Positions 16,723-25,646 of a stretch of DNA of 64,000 nucleotides are shown here, piece by piece (position 1 is the stretch's first letter; each line of letters starts with the position of its first letter). The translations under genes and the position numbers were made by a program. The notes under the pieces were generated by a model. The model made no database searches. It was given only the letters and a program-made list of their open reading frames with translations, and was not told the DNA's origin. The stretch comes from Dyadobacter luticola (GTDB lineage: Bacteria; Bacteroidota; Bacteroidia; Cytophagales; Spirosomataceae): contig NZ_VCEJ01000004.1 in assembly GCF_005860805.1 (NCBI RefSeq), positions 1,550,001 through 1,614,000 on the forward strand, read 5' to 3'.

Positions 16723-17670
16723 CTAGGTAAGAGATAAAGTGATGGTGCCCTCCGCGGTATTCCCCGGCGCAAGAATATTCAGCCCATCGCCGGAATTGAA
16801 TGAATCCACATTTCCCGTCAGCGGCTCTATCGCGATGCAGTCACGCGCCGGCGGAGTGTAAATTACCAGGTAATTGAATTTGCCTTTGCCCGCTTCCTGC
16901 TCTACATTCAAGGTCACATGCTGGTTTTCGGAAATAAGCTGGGTAACAACTTTTCCGGATATTTGCTCAACAATAAAGCAGTTGTCGAAAGCTTTTTGGT
17001 GCAGTAAAGCCGGTCTGTCCAGGTGAAAAGGCGCCTTGCCGATGGGAATCTGGTTATAGTCAAATGTGACGATTTCAGTTGAAGGAATGCTGATTTTCCA
17101 CGCGTCAAGCATTTCGTTGCCCAGCACGAAGTAGGGATGCCAGCCAAACATCACAGGGCAAGCGTCCGAGCCCTCATTCCGCGCCTGATAATTTAAGGTG
17201 AATCGCCCATCCGCAAATAAGGTGTATTTCACACGGAAATGAACTTTGAAAGGATAGCCCTCCGGCTGATCGATTCCACATGAAAGCGATAGCGACGCGT
17301 AGTCCGCCTCCACTTCCTGTTCCTCGATATGAAACTGCTGCTTCCGCACCAGTCCGTGAATTGCATTTAATTCGCCGGCTTCATTTTTAGACAGCTGATA
17401 TTCTTTGCCCAGAAATGTATACTTACCGTCCGGAATACGGCTGGCAAACGGAAAAAGCAATTCGCCGGCACTCTTGGTATCGTCTATCAATGTTTGCGGC
17501 GTCGGAGGCGTTTTCAGGATTGAAAACAATGTCAAATGCTTTCTCAATGAAAGCTGACGTACAATGCCACCGAGTTCGGGGACGACAACACAGCGATTTT
17601 CTGTCGCTGTATCGTGGATCACATATTCGGAAAGCTCTCCAAATTGCTGCTTGAATATTTCAAAAGGCAT
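16723..17670 (-). CDS. galM: Aldose 1-epimerase family protein
   Basis: The product (315 residues from ATG 17668-17670) resembles aldose 1-epimerases, which interconvert alpha and beta anomers of hexoses. Seen are FPFASRIPDGKYTF, ELNAIHGLVRKQQF (with the conserved catalytic-type His), VMFGWHPYFVLG (second His) and a C-terminal CIAIEPLTGNVDSFNSGDGLNILAPG with the active-site Glu. The frame continues upstream to 17721 but that stretch overlaps the ftsH terminator. It abuts the nucleotidyltransferase gene tail to tail with no spacer. It could be a mutarotase-like protein with another sugar substrate. Confidence 0.88.
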   Translation of the reverse strand: MPFEIFKQQFGELSEYVIHDTATENRCVVVPELGGIVRQLSLRKHLTLFSILKTPPTPQTLIDDTKSAGELLFPFASRIPDGKYTFLGKEYQLSKNEAGELNAIHGLVRKQQFHIEEQEVEADYASLSLSCGIDQPEGYPFKVHFRVKYTLFADGRFTLNYQARNEGSDACPVMFGWHPYFVLGNEMLDAWKISIPSTEIVTFDYNQIPIGKAPFHLDRPALLHQKAFDNCFIVEQISGKVVTQLISENQHVTLNVEQEAGKGKFNYLVIYTPPARDCIAIEPLTGNVDSFNSGDGLNILAPGNTAEGTITLSLT

Positions 17671-17704
17671 GATTTCGGGATTTGATAATTGGATAGGTCC
17701 GTAA

Positions 17705-17740
17705 AAATAATAGCCGGACAATAATTACTGTCCGGCTATT
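17705..17740 (-). terminator. Rho-independent terminator after ftsH
   Basis: A perfect 12-bp inverted repeat (17709-17720 with 17729-17740, core ATAGCCGGACA) with an 8-nt loop follows ftsH on the minus strand, and a T-rich stretch (complement of 17702-17708) comes after it. It separates ftsH from galM. Confidence 0.75.
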
Positions 17741-17764
17741 CTAAAATTATTCCAACGCTAAAAA

Positions 17765-19822
17765 CTATTCGTTTGAAGCATCTTTTTCGGCTTCCGCCAT
17801 CTCTTCTTCTTTATGCTCTTTTTCCAGAGTATGTTTTAAAACCTCTTCATGAATCGCAGCTTCCTCATTAGAGCGGCGGTTAATGTATGCCTGATAGCTG
17901 GTTTCCTTCTCGTAAGGACGTTTGCCAATCAGTTTTTCAAGGTCACTTTGGAATAGGATTTCTTTTTCGAGCAATTCTTTTGCCAAAACTTCCAACGCCT
18001 TACGTTTTTCGGCAAGCAAACCTTTTACAAACTGATAGGCCTGATCCACCAATTTCCGAACTTCTTCGTCAATCGCCTGAGAGGTCGATTCGGAATAAGG
18101 TTTTGTAAATGCGTAGTCACTTTGTTTTGAATCGTAGAACGAGATGTTTCCGATTCTATCATTCATACCGTACATCGTTACCATGCTGTAAGCCACTTTC
18201 GTAACTCTTTCTAGGTCACTCAATGCGCCGGTAGAAATTTTACCAAAAACTACATCCTCCGCAGCACGTCCGCCCAATGTCATGCACATTTCGTCAAACA
18301 ATTGCTCGGTACGGTACAGATACTGCTCTCTTGGTAGATACTGTGCGTAACCTAATGCCGCAACCCCACGGGGAACAATTGAAACTTTTACCAAGGGATC
18401 AGCATGTTCCAGGAACCAGCCTGCTACTGCGTGACCTGCTTCGTGATAGGCTACGATCTCTTTTTCTTCTGGTGAGATAAGCTTGTTTTTCTTTTCCAAA
18501 CCACCAATCACACGGTCCATCGCATCCTGGAAATCCTGCATGGTAACTTCATCACGGTTACGACGGGCCGCGATCAAGGCAGCTTCGTTACAAACGTTCG
18601 CGATTTCAGCACCGGCAAAACCAGGCGTCTGAGAAGATAATTTTTGAATATTCACATCCGTCGAAAGTTTCAACGGTTTCAAATGCACTTTGAAAATTGC
18701 CTCACGACCGATAACATCCGGTTTATCAACAGAAATCTGTCTGTCAAATCGACCTGGACGAAGCAATGCAGGGTCTAATACGTCGGGACGGTTGGTAGCT
18801 GCAACGATAATGATACCTGAATCGGTAGCAAAACCATCCATTTCAACCAGCAGGGAGTTTAAGGTATTTTCGCGCTCATCATTGGAACCTGGCATAGCAC
18901 CCCGTCCGCGCGAGCGACCTACTGCGTCGATTTCGTCAATAAAAATGATACAAGGCGCTTTTTCCTTTGCTTGTTTGAAAAGGTCACGAACACGAGCCGC
19001 GCCGACACCCACAAACATTTCAACAAAGTCGGAACCCGAAAGAGAGAAGAAAGGTACACCTGCTTCACCGGCTACGGCTTTGGCCAAAAGTGTTTTACCT
19101 GTTCCCGGAGGTCCTACCAGCAATGCGCCTTTTGGAATTTTCGCACCCAATTTCTTGAATTTGTCAGGGCTTTGCAGGTATTCTACAATTTCCTTGATCT
19201 CTTCTTTCGCTTCGTCAAGACCGGCTACATCATTAAATGTAATCTTTACCTTATTCTCAGCATCAAATAATGTTGCTCTCGAACGACCAATGTTGAAGAT
19301 CTGGCCACCCGGTCCTACGCCACCTGACATTCTGCCAAGTATAAAGTACATCACCAGGATCATGACAATAAAAAAGCCCCAGGTTCCAAGGAAACTGGTC
19401 CAGTCGTTGCGGGTATCCACTACGAAAGGTACTTTGTCATCGTCAGGAATTTTTTCCTGGATACGATCAAAATCCTTTTTGAATGTTTCAGCAGACGTTA
19501 CCTGGAATTGATAATGTGAAGCACTTTCTCCGCCGAAGTAGTTATTTTCCTTCGCTACAACCTTGTATTTGGGAAGCCTGAGCGCTTCTGGTTTCAGCGT
19601 AACTTCAACAGACTTATCATTGACAATCGTCACTCGTTCAACTTCCTTGTCAGCCATCATTTTTTCGAAACGTTTTTGAGTCGTTTCGCGGATGGTTGAG
19701 GTACGGTTAAGGTAGGTTATTCCAAGTATAGTGGCAATCAGAGCGGCAATAATCCAGCCCTGATATCCCTTTTGGGGACTTTTAGGACTGAGAGGCCCCC
19801 TTTTGTTATCGTTTTCGGACAT
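17765..19822 (-). CDS. ftsH: ATP-dependent zinc metalloprotease FtsH
   Basis: FtsH (685 residues) is a membrane-anchored AAA+ protease that degrades misfolded and regulatory membrane proteins. It has an N-terminal membrane segment ([17 protein letters not shown]), a periplasmic domain, a second membrane segment ([14 protein letters not shown]), the AAA domain with Walker A at 237-244 (GPPGTGKT), Walker [12 protein letters not shown], the [21 protein letters not shown], and the zinc motif H460-E-A-G-H464. The C-terminus is an acidic/basic tail ([14 protein letters not shown]). It lies 69 nt downstream of rsfS on the same strand and is followed by a strong terminator. Confidence 0.98.
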   Translation of the reverse strand: MSENDNKRGPLSPKSPQKGYQGWIIAALIATILGITYLNRTSTIRETTQKRFEKMMADKEVERVTIVNDKSVEVTLKPEALRLPKYKVVAKENNYFGGESASHYQFQVTSAETFKKDFDRIQEKIPDDDKVPFVVDTRNDWTSFLGTWGFFIVMILVMYFILGRMSGGVGPGGQIFNIGRSRATLFDAENKVKITFNDVAGLDEAKEEIKEIVEYLQSPDKFKKLGAKIPKGALLVGPPGTGKTLLAKAVAGEAGVPFFSLSGSDFVEMFVGVGAARVRDLFKQAKEKAPCIIFIDEIDAVGRSRGRGAMPGSNDERENTLNSLLVEMDGFATDSGIIIVAATNRPDVLDPALLRPGRFDRQISVDKPDVIGREAIFKVHLKPLKLSTDVNIQKLSSQTPGFAGAEIANVCNEAALIAARRNRDEVTMQDFQDAMDRVIGGLEKKNKLISPEEKEIVAYHEAGHAVAGWFLEHADPLVKVSIVPRGVAALGYAQYLPREQYLYRTEQLFDEMCMTLGGRAAEDVVFGKISTGALSDLERVTKVAYSMVTMYGMNDRIGNISFYDSKQSDYAFTKPYSESTSQAIDEEVRKLVDQAYQFVKGLLAEKRKALEVLAKELLEKEILFQSDLEKLIGKRPYEKETSYQAYINRRSNEEAAIHEEVLKHTLEKEHKEEEMAEAEKDASNE

Positions 19823-19891
19823 TCTGAGTTTTAAATTAAGAGGAAATATTAAACAACATTCCGGACCGGGCTACTCGCCGAGTCCAGGCCT

Positions 19892-20275
19892 TTATACCAC
19901 GGAATCTTCCAGGTATGTTACCTCTGCATCTCCCCAAAGTTCTTCCAGATCGTAATGCTTGCGGCGTTCTTTATTGAAAATGTGGGCTACCACGTCTACA
20001 TAATCAATTAAAATCCATTCTCCATTCGCCTTTCCTTCTTTCTGCCAGGGTTCTGTTTTGGACATTTTATAAACTTCGTCTTCAACCGAATTGGCCAAAG
20101 CATCAATCTGCGTATCGGAGTTACCCGAACAAATTACAAAAAAATCAGTTATTGAATTTTTTACTTTCCGGAGGTCGAGAATTGCAATGTCCAAGCCTTT
20201 CTTTTCTGTCATTCCTTTAGCAACCAGCTCGGAGAGATCTTTTGAGGATAGTTCTTTATTTTTGCGTTCTTTCAT
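19892..20275 (-). CDS. rsfS: Ribosomal silencing factor RsfS
   Basis: RsfS (127 residues) binds the large ribosomal subunit protein uL14 and blocks subunit joining when nutrients run low. The core DLRKVKNSITDFFVICSGNSDTQIDALANSVEDEV and the following WILIDYVDVVAHIFNKERRKHYDLEELWGDA are the family signature. An N-terminal Lys/Glu-rich stretch of about 15 residues comes before. It is upstream of ftsH on the same strand and divergent from birA, with 43 nt between the starts. Confidence 0.96.
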   Translation of the reverse strand: MKERKNKELSSKDLSELVAKGMTEKKGLDIAILDLRKVKNSITDFFVICSGNSDTQIDALANSVEDEVYKMSKTEPWQKEGKANGEWILIDYVDVVAHIFNKERRKHYDLEELWGDAEVTYLEDSVV

Positions 20276-20318
20276 GCGTAGTTAATTCCTTTCTAAACCC
20301 TAAAGTAAAGCAAAAAAA

Positions 20319-21086
20319 TTGTACAACTCCATACAAGATACGCTAATAATTGGTAAAAAAGTTATATACCTGCCATCTTGTCACTCAACAAACGACATTG
20401 CGGCTGAAATAGTGCACGCGGGGTTGTTTACCGAGGGAACCGTTGTCATTACTGATAATCAGGTGAAAGGAAGGGGCCAGCGGGGCACTACCTGGCTGGC
20501 GAATCCCGGCGAAAATCTAACATTTTCCGTAATACTGACGCCCGATTTTCTTTCGGTTTCGGATCAGTTTTTAATCAGCGAAATTGCGGCTTTGGCGGTT
20601 AGGGAGTATGTCGCCGGCTACCTGAAAGACGTAAAGGTGAAGTGGCCCAATGATGTTTTAACAAACAAAAAGAAGCTTTGCGGCATACTGATCGAAAATG
20701 CGATTCAGGGAAGCAAACTTACCAATTCTGTGATAGGTATTGGTTTGAATGTCAATCAGATGCGCTTTCAAAATGGAAGAGCAACTTCCATTGCTGCCGA
20801 AACCGGGAGATCATTTTTATTAACAGAAGAATTTCCAAAACTATTGGGTTGCCTTGATGCGCTGTATATCAGGCTGAAAGCACTTTCCGGTGCTCAGGCG
20901 ATACGGGAAACTTATCTGAGCCATCTTTACGGATATGATCATGAAGTTCCGGTAAAATATCAAGGCCAGAATCGATATGCAAAAGTGGCTTACGTCACTC
21001 CCCAGGGTCTGCTAGGCTTAAAGCTCGCAGACCAGGAGGAAGTTGTCGAAGTAGGAATGAAAGAAATCGAATGGTTGATGGACTGA
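20319..21086 (+). CDS. birA: Biotin--[acetyl-CoA-carboxylase] ligase
   Basis: This biotin protein ligase (255 residues) activates biotin with ATP and attaches it to carrier domains. It has the substrate-binding block YLPSCHSTNDIAAEIV, the biotin-adenylate loop KGRGQRGTTWLANPGENLTFS, VKWPNDVLTNKKKLCGILIE and IGIGLNVNQ. No N-terminal helix-turn-helix is present, so it is a monofunctional ligase and not a repressor. The start is TTG at 20319, which gives the usual N-terminus (MYNSIQDTLIIGKKVIYL); no ATG is available nearby. It is divergent from rsfS. Confidence 0.94.
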   Translation: MYNSIQDTLIIGKKVIYLPSCHSTNDIAAEIVHAGLFTEGTVVITDNQVKGRGQRGTTWLANPGENLTFSVILTPDFLSVSDQFLISEIAALAVREYVAGYLKDVKVKWPNDVLTNKKKLCGILIENAIQGSKLTNSVIGIGLNVNQMRFQNGRATSIAAETGRSFLLTEEFPKLLGCLDALYIRLKALSGAQAIRETYLSHLYGYDHEVPVKYQGQNRYAKVAYVTPQGLLGLKLADQEEVVEVGMKEIEWLMD

Positions 21087-21416
21087 TCAGCCCCACCTGC
21101 CCAAAACTGCCATCACCACGCTACATATACCAAGCCCCAAAGACTCACGGGCAAGTTCAATGTTCAGGCTTCGCATGGCGGTTTCACCCCAGAAAATTCC
21201 TTCAAACTCAGGTGGCCATTGAAGAACAGCAGCAATAAGATAACCCGCCGCCATCGCATAAAATACCCAGCTGGGCCATAATTCCCGGATACTCATAAAG
21301 CAGCCAAGGGCCGCAAAACTGTAAACCCCGATCCACACCCCGGCATCGGGATCATTGTATTGGAAGTAGGCGAAAAGGACGAAAACAAGTCCGAAAAATA
21401 TTTTGAAGAGTTTCAT
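21087..21416 (-). CDS. Transmembrane 220 family protein
   Basis: The 109-residue protein has about three or four membrane segments and begins MKLFKIFFGLVFVLFAYFQYNDPDAGVWIGVYSFAALGC. The motif FAYFQYNDPDA is the hallmark of the TMEM220 family, found in bacteria and animals with no known function. A second conserved feature is the buried LWPSWVFYAMAAGYLIAAVLQWPPEF segment. It directly abuts the birA stop codon tail to tail. Family membership is recognised by motif only. Confidence 0.82.
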   Translation of the reverse strand: MKLFKIFFGLVFVLFAYFQYNDPDAGVWIGVYSFAALGCFMSIRELWPSWVFYAMAAGYLIAAVLQWPPEFEGIFWGETAMRSLNIELARESLGLGICSVVMAVLGRWG

Positions 21417-21502
21417 AGATCAGCGGGTTTTTATTTGAGAAGTTGAAATAATAAGTCTTGCCCTCACTCAAATTACTTGCATCGGGGTATCCTGCAACAA
21501 AA

Positions 21503-22204
21503 TTACTGACAGGATTGTGCCAAAGCCGTCGCTGCGTCCTGATAACCCAGGTTTAGTGCCTGTTTCAGGTTGGTGCAGGCCAGATCTTTTTCCCCATCAT
21601 TCAGCTGCGCAAGCCCGAGTCCGTAGAATGCTTTTCCATACTGGCCGTCCAGTTTAATGGTCTGTCTGAATGCGAGCGCCGCTTTTTTGAAATCTTTTGA
21701 TCTGTAATACGTATTGCCCAGGTTATACCAGGCTTGCTTGTTGTCGCGGTTTAGTTTGGTGGCTTTCTCGAAATCCGTAATCGCGTCAGGAATCTTATCC
21801 ATCAGCACTAGTAACTGCCCTCTGTTCAGATAAATATCAGCCGTGTCAGGCGCGAGTGAAGCCGATTTGTTGTAGTCTATAAAAGCGGAATCCAGGTTGT
21901 TCTGGTCTTTGTAAAGAAGTGCGCGATTGAAATAAGGACGGTAAGAATTTGGCTGCAACCGGATTGCCTGCGCAAAGTCGAGTAATGCGTTCGGGAACTC
22001 CTTTAACTCGTAATATGCCACGCCGCGAAGGTTAAATGCGTCGGCATTTGAAGTATTTTTCTCGATGGCTTTATTAATAAATTCAATGGCTTCCTGCGTT
22101 TTTCCCTCCTGCATCAGCTGGCGGCCTTTTTGGAGAAATGCTTCGGAAGATTGGGAGCAGGCGAGGGGAAAGAGTAAGAAAATTAAAAAAAATATTCGGG
22201 GCAT
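21503..22204 (-). CDS. TPR repeat lipoprotein
   Basis: The protein (233 residues) has a lipoprotein signal peptide with lipobox PLACS at about residues 13-17, then about five tetratricopeptide repeats in a row, for example AFNLRGVAYYELKEFPNALLDFAQAIRLQPNS and AWYNLGNTYYRSKDFKKAALAFRQTIKLD. It is probably anchored in a membrane on the periplasmic side and mediates protein contacts. Nothing links it to a given pathway. A TAnnTTTG promoter element lies 27 nt upstream of its start. Confidence 0.85.
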   Translation of the reverse strand: MPRIFFLIFLLFPLACSQSSEAFLQKGRQLMQEGKTQEAIEFINKAIEKNTSNADAFNLRGVAYYELKEFPNALLDFAQAIRLQPNSYRPYFNRALLYKDQNNLDSAFIDYNKSASLAPDTADIYLNRGQLLVLMDKIPDAITDFEKATKLNRDNKQAWYNLGNTYYRSKDFKKAALAFRQTIKLDGQYGKAFYGLGLAQLNDGEKDLACTNLKQALNLGYQDAATALAQSCQ

Positions 22205-22230
22205 ACCGTCTCATTTGTAATTGATTCGCA

Positions 22231-22238
22231 CAAAAGTA
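22231..22238 (-). promoter_or_regulatory. -7 promoter element for the TPR lipoprotein
   Basis: The minus strand reads TACTTTTG, an exact TAnnTTTG match, 27 nt before the start codon of the TPR lipoprotein gene. No -33 TTTG is seen at the usual distance. Confidence 0.45.
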
Positions 22239-22264
22239 ACCCCAATCACTAAATGAATGTTTTC

Positions 22265-22293
22265 TTTTTGTGAATAAAATGTCCTTATCTTTG
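22265..22293 (+). promoter_or_regulatory. Promoter of the SRP RNA gene
   Basis: TATCTTTG at 22286-22293 matches the -7 consensus exactly, and TTTTTG at 22265-22270 is a -33 candidate with a rather short 15-nt spacer. The predicted transcription start falls at about 22299, the first base of the closing stem of the SRP RNA, which supports the assignment. Confidence 0.65.
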
Positions 22294-22298
22294 TACCC

Positions 22299-22389
22299 GG
22301 CAAATCGGAACTACCAGCTCCTTCCGAATCCCCCAGGTCCTGACGGAAGCAAGGGTAGGTGGTCGATGCGGTGAGATTCTCGGTTTGCC
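22299..22389 (+). ncRNA. ffs: Signal recognition particle RNA (small, 4.5S-like)
   Basis: A 91-nt RNA that scaffolds Ffh in membrane protein targeting. The apical domain is recognisable by CCCCAGGTCCTGACGGAAGC followed by AAGGGTAGG, matching the conserved GGAAGCA-containing SRP tetraloop region. The ends pair over 9 bp (GGCAAATCG with CGGTTTGCC, allowing one G-U pair), and a run of eight T residues at 22390-22397 ends the gene. A consensus promoter lies just upstream. Confidence 0.88.
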
Positions 22390-22425
22390 TTTTTTTATTT
22401 TCTCCCCTCGGTATTCCCCCTTTCG

Positions 22426-22456
22426 TTTTGCTTTTGTTCAGCGTTTTCTACTTTTG
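22426..22456 (+). promoter_or_regulatory. Promoter of the transaldolase gene
   Basis: TTTTG at 22426-22430 and TACTTTTG at 22449-22456 are separated by 18 nt, fitting the Bacteroidota consensus. Transcription would start near 22462. This rules out the upstream in-frame start at 22456 and supports the ATG at 22486. Confidence 0.65.
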
Positions 22457-22485
22457 TGGAATATTCTAACCAATACATTCCCGTT

Positions 22486-23142
22486 ATGAAATTTTTTATT
22501 GATACAGCTAACCTGAATGATATTCAGGAAGCTCAGGCGCTTGGTGTTTTAGATGGTGTCACTACGAACCCATCATTAATGGCTAAGGAAGGAATTACCG
22601 GTAAGGATAACATCATGCGTCACTACAAAGCAATTTGCGACATTGTGGACGGTGATGTAAGCGCGGAAGTAATTTCCGTAGACCTGGCTGGTATGATCCG
22701 CGAAGGGGAAGAATTGGTAGAGATAGATGATAAAATCGTGGTGAAGATCCCGATGACCAAAGAAGGCGTGAAAGCGCTGAAATATTTTTCAGGAAAAGGT
22801 GTACGCACCAACTGTACATTGATTTTCTCGGCCGGGCAAGCTTTGCTGGCAGCGAAGGCGGGTGCAACTTACGTATCTCCGTTTATCGGTCGTCTGGACG
22901 ACATTTCAACCGACGGTATCGGACTTATTGAACAAATTTTGACGATTTACAGAAACTACGGTTTTGAAACACAGGTACTGGCTGCCTCAGTTCGTCACCC
23001 GATGCACATTATCCAGTGCGCAGAGGTAGGAGCAGACGTCATGACCGGACCTTTGAGCGCGATGGAAGCATTGTTGAAACATCCGCTGACAGACCTGGGT
23101 CTCGAGAAATTCCTTGCTGACTACAAAAAAGGAAATTCATAA
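22486..23142 (+). CDS. tal: Small transaldolase / fructose-6-phosphate aldolase-type
   Basis: This TIM-barrel enzyme (218 residues) belongs to the short transaldolase group, which includes fructose-6-phosphate aldolase. It begins [16 protein letters not shown] and has [13 protein letters not shown], the Schiff-base Lys in [47 protein letters not shown] and [26 protein letters not shown]. It moves three-carbon units in the pentose phosphate pathway or cleaves fructose 6-phosphate; sequence alone does not separate these by eye. The start agrees with the promoter at 22426-22456. An FtsE-like gene follows 24 nt later. Confidence 0.93.
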   Translation: MKFFIDTANLNDIQEAQALGVLDGVTTNPSLMAKEGITGKDNIMRHYKAICDIVDGDVSAEVISVDLAGMIREGEELVEIDDKIVVKIPMTKEGVKALKYFSGKGVRTNCTLIFSAGQALLAAKAGATYVSPFIGRLDDISTDGIGLIEQILTIYRNYGFETQVLAASVRHPMHIIQCAEVGADVMTGPLSAMEALLKHPLTDLGLEKFLADYKKGNS

Positions 23143-23166
23143 TATATCCTGCGAATTTAAGATTTT

Positions 23167-23847
23167 ATGACCGAGTCGACGACGGAGCCAATCATTGTAC
23201 TGGATAGGGCAGACATTTATCAGGGAGAACGGCCTGTCCTGAACGATGTACATTTTGAGATCGGCAAAGGTGAATTTGTATTTTTAATTGGCCGCACCGG
23301 CAGCGGAAAGAGTTCTCTTTTGAAAACCCTGTACGCTGATTTATGGCTGCATACCGGCTCTGCCAAAGTGGCGGGTTATGAGCTGCACAACATTAAACGG
23401 GCAGATATCCCCTTCCTGAGAAGAAGGATTGGAATCGTTTTTCAGGATTTCCAGTTACTTTCTGATCGGTCTGTGGAAGATAACCTTTCGTTTGTGTTGC
23501 GGGCTACCGGCTGGGAACAGCAGGCAAAAATATCCAAGCGTATAGCCGAAGTATTGATGCAGGTTGGACTAGGCACCGCCCAGAAAAGAATGCCACACCA
23601 GCTTTCCGGTGGTGAGCAGCAGCGCGTCGTAATCGCCCGCGCCATGCTGAACGAACCAGCGATTTTGATTGCCGATGAACCTACTGGTAACCTTGACCCA
23701 GAGGTAGGAGACCAGATCATGCAGGTTTTCAGGACGATCAACAATGCTGGAACCGCTATTTTGATGGCCACGCACAACCACGACTTTTTGAAGCGGTTCC
23801 CTGCGCGGGTCCTCAAATGTGAAAACGGCGGTGTGACGATTAGTTAG
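23167..23847 (+). CDS. ftsE: FtsE-like ABC transporter ATP-binding protein
   Basis: This ATPase (226 residues) has Walker A at 42-49 (GRTGSGKS), Q-loop GIVFQDFQLL, signature HQLSGGEQQRVVIARAML, Walker B AILIADEPTGNLDPE and the H-loop MATHNHDF. The sequence is closest in style to FtsE, the partner of FtsX that controls peptidoglycan hydrolases at the septum. No FtsX gene adjoins it here; the next gene is porX on the other strand. A LolD- or MacB-type role remains possible. It probably shares a transcript with the transaldolase gene and ends at a strong hairpin. Confidence 0.82.
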   Translation: MTESTTEPIIVLDRADIYQGERPVLNDVHFEIGKGEFVFLIGRTGSGKSSLLKTLYADLWLHTGSAKVAGYELHNIKRADIPFLRRRIGIVFQDFQLLSDRSVEDNLSFVLRATGWEQQAKISKRIAEVLMQVGLGTAQKRMPHQLSGGEQQRVVIARAMLNEPAILIADEPTGNLDPEVGDQIMQVFRTINNAGTAILMATHNHDFLKRFPARVLKCENGGVTIS

Positions 23848-23857
23848 ATTTCATTTT

Positions 23858-23910
23858 ATAGCATAACAAAAAGAGCGGCACATTCTTGGCCGCTCTTTTT
23901 GTTTTGCTAT
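23858..23910. terminator. Bidirectional terminator between ftsE-like gene and porX
   Basis: A long hairpin has a perfect 14-bp inner stem (23866-23879 with 23889-23902, core AAAAAGAGCGGC) and an outer ATAGCA/TGCTAT pair. It has an A-run before and a T-run after the GC core on both strands, so it can end transcription of both convergent genes. Confidence 0.85.
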
Positions 23911-23921
23911 AATCGATATAA

Positions 23922-25487
23922 CTACTTCGCTTTCAGATCAATCACCGGAATGATCATTTCTTCCAGAGACACCCCGCCATGCTGGAAGGTATCCCGGTAC
24001 AAATTCACATACTGGTTGTAGTTGTTTGGATAAGCGAAGAAATAATCTTCCTTAGTAAATACATAAGACGTCGAAACGTGTGGTTTCGGCAGGAAAATGC
24101 GCTCCGGTTTCCTGCAAACCATCAAATGGTTATCATCAAAGCCCAGGTTTTTTCCGTGCTTGTAACGCAGGTTTGTATTGGTCTCCCGGTAGCCGATGAT
24201 TTTGACAGGTTTCTGGACACGGATCATACCGTGGTCAGTCGTCAAAATTAGCCGGCATTTTTTCTCAGCGATCTTTCGGATAAAATCAAGCAGTGGTGAA
24301 TGCTGGAACCACGATTTCGTGATCGAGCGATAAGCCGCCTCGTCCGGCGCCAGTTCCTTGATCATCTGCACGTCCGTTCTGGCGTGGGAAAGCATATCTA
24401 CGAAGTTGTAGACAATCACATTCAGTTGATTGTTCAGCATATTACTGAAATTGTCAACCAATGCTTTGCCCTGATTCGTATTCAGAATTTTATGGTAAGA
24501 AGACTTAATGTTGAAATGGTTCATTTCAAGCTGCTTCTGCAAAAAGTCGAATTCGTGGTTGTTCAAACCTTCTTCACCCTCCGGAGTATTTTCGTCACTT
24601 ACCCACCATTGCGGATGCTTGCGTTCCATTTCGCTCGGCATTAAACCCGAGAAAATTGCGTTTCTGGCGTAACCAGTCGTGGTTGGTAGAATAGAGTAGT
24701 ACGACGATTCTTCTTCAATGTTGAAATACTCCTGCAAAATCGGCTGGATCATTTTCCACTGATCATACCTAAAATTATCGATCAGCAAAAAGAAAACAGG
24801 TTCATCCGAAGTTTTAAGGTGCGGGAAAACCTTTTGTTTCATTAATTGATGTGAAAGAATAGGCTTATCGGAGCGAGGATCATTCAACCAATCCTCGTAT
24901 TCATCTTCAATAAATTTACAGAAATTGGCATTTGCCTCACTTTTCTGCATACTGAAAACTTCCGCCATGCCCTGGTCCTCAGAACTTTCCAGTTCCAGTT
25001 CCCAGTAGATCAGTTTTTTATAAATATCAGCCCATTCTTCATGCCCGATCCGGTCCTGATATTGCATCGCCAGGTTCCGGAATTCCTGCTGATAGCTCAA
25101 TGTTGTTTTTTCCGTCACCAGCCTTTTGTTGTCCAGGATCTTTTTTACCGAAAGTAATATCTGGTTAGGATTCAAAGGTTTAATCAGATAATCGTCAATC
25201 TTCGAGCCGATTGCATCTTCCATAATGTGCTCTTCCTCGCTCTTGGTGATCATGACCACCGGCAGGTTCGGCTGCTGCTGCTTGATCTGCGCCAGCGTTT
25301 CCAATCCCGTCATACCGGGCATCATTTCATCAAGGAAAACAATATCAAAACGGTCATTCTCAATACGGTCCAGTGCATCCGCGCCGCTGTTGACGGGCGT
25401 CACGCTGTAACCTTTATTGGTCAAAAACATGATATGTGGTTTAAGAAGATCTATCTCGTCATCGGCCCAAAGGATGTTATATTGCAT
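23922..25487 (-). CDS. porX: PorX-type response regulator with PglZ domain
   Basis: PorX (521 residues) is a response regulator that controls type IX secretion genes. The N-terminal receiver domain has the acidic pocket D9-D10, the phospho-acceptor Asp53 (IVFLDEMMPGMTG) and VVMITKS; the C-terminal part is an alkaline-phosphatase-fold PglZ domain (FFLLIDNFRYDQWKMIQP, LPTTTGYARNAIFSG, LILTTDHGMIR), as in characterised PorX proteins, where it binds zinc and cleaves oligonucleotides. ATG at 25485-25487 is chosen; an upstream TTG at 25502 adds five residues. PorY, its sensor kinase, is not in the window. It shares the T9SS theme with porW at 2487 but is not adjacent. Confidence 0.92.
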   Translation of the reverse strand: MQYNILWADDEIDLLKPHIMFLTNKGYSVTPVNSGADALDRIENDRFDIVFLDEMMPGMTGLETLAQIKQQQPNLPVVMITKSEEEHIMEDAIGSKIDDYLIKPLNPNQILLSVKKILDNKRLVTEKTTLSYQQEFRNLAMQYQDRIGHEEWADIYKKLIYWELELESSEDQGMAEVFSMQKSEANANFCKFIEDEYEDWLNDPRSDKPILSHQLMKQKVFPHLKTSDEPVFFLLIDNFRYDQWKMIQPILQEYFNIEEESSYYSILPTTTGYARNAIFSGLMPSEMERKHPQWWVSDENTPEGEEGLNNHEFDFLQKQLEMNHFNIKSSYHKILNTNQGKALVDNFSNMLNNQLNVIVYNFVDMLSHARTDVQMIKELAPDEAAYRSITKSWFQHSPLLDFIRKIAEKKCRLILTTDHGMIRVQKPVKIIGYRETNTNLRYKHGKNLGFDDNHLMVCRKPERIFLPKPHVSTSYVFTKEDYFFAYPNNYNQYVNLYRDTFQHGGVSLEEMIIPVIDLKAK

Positions 25488-25646
25488 AAGCTGGTAATTC
25501 AAAAGTTAATGAGTGATTAGATTTAAGTAACGAGGTGTTTCCGGCAACGCGTATAAAAAATGCCTGTTTAACATTTTTTAAGACCACTTGCCTTCGACAA
25601 TATACGTCATTTTGAAGACTAAAAAATGTATACCAAATCGGGTCGG

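Noticed and set aside
18690..19511. Long open frame (273 residues) on the plus strand
   Set aside because: It is exactly antisense to the AAA domain of ftsH, has no recognisable motif, and its composition follows from ftsH codon use.
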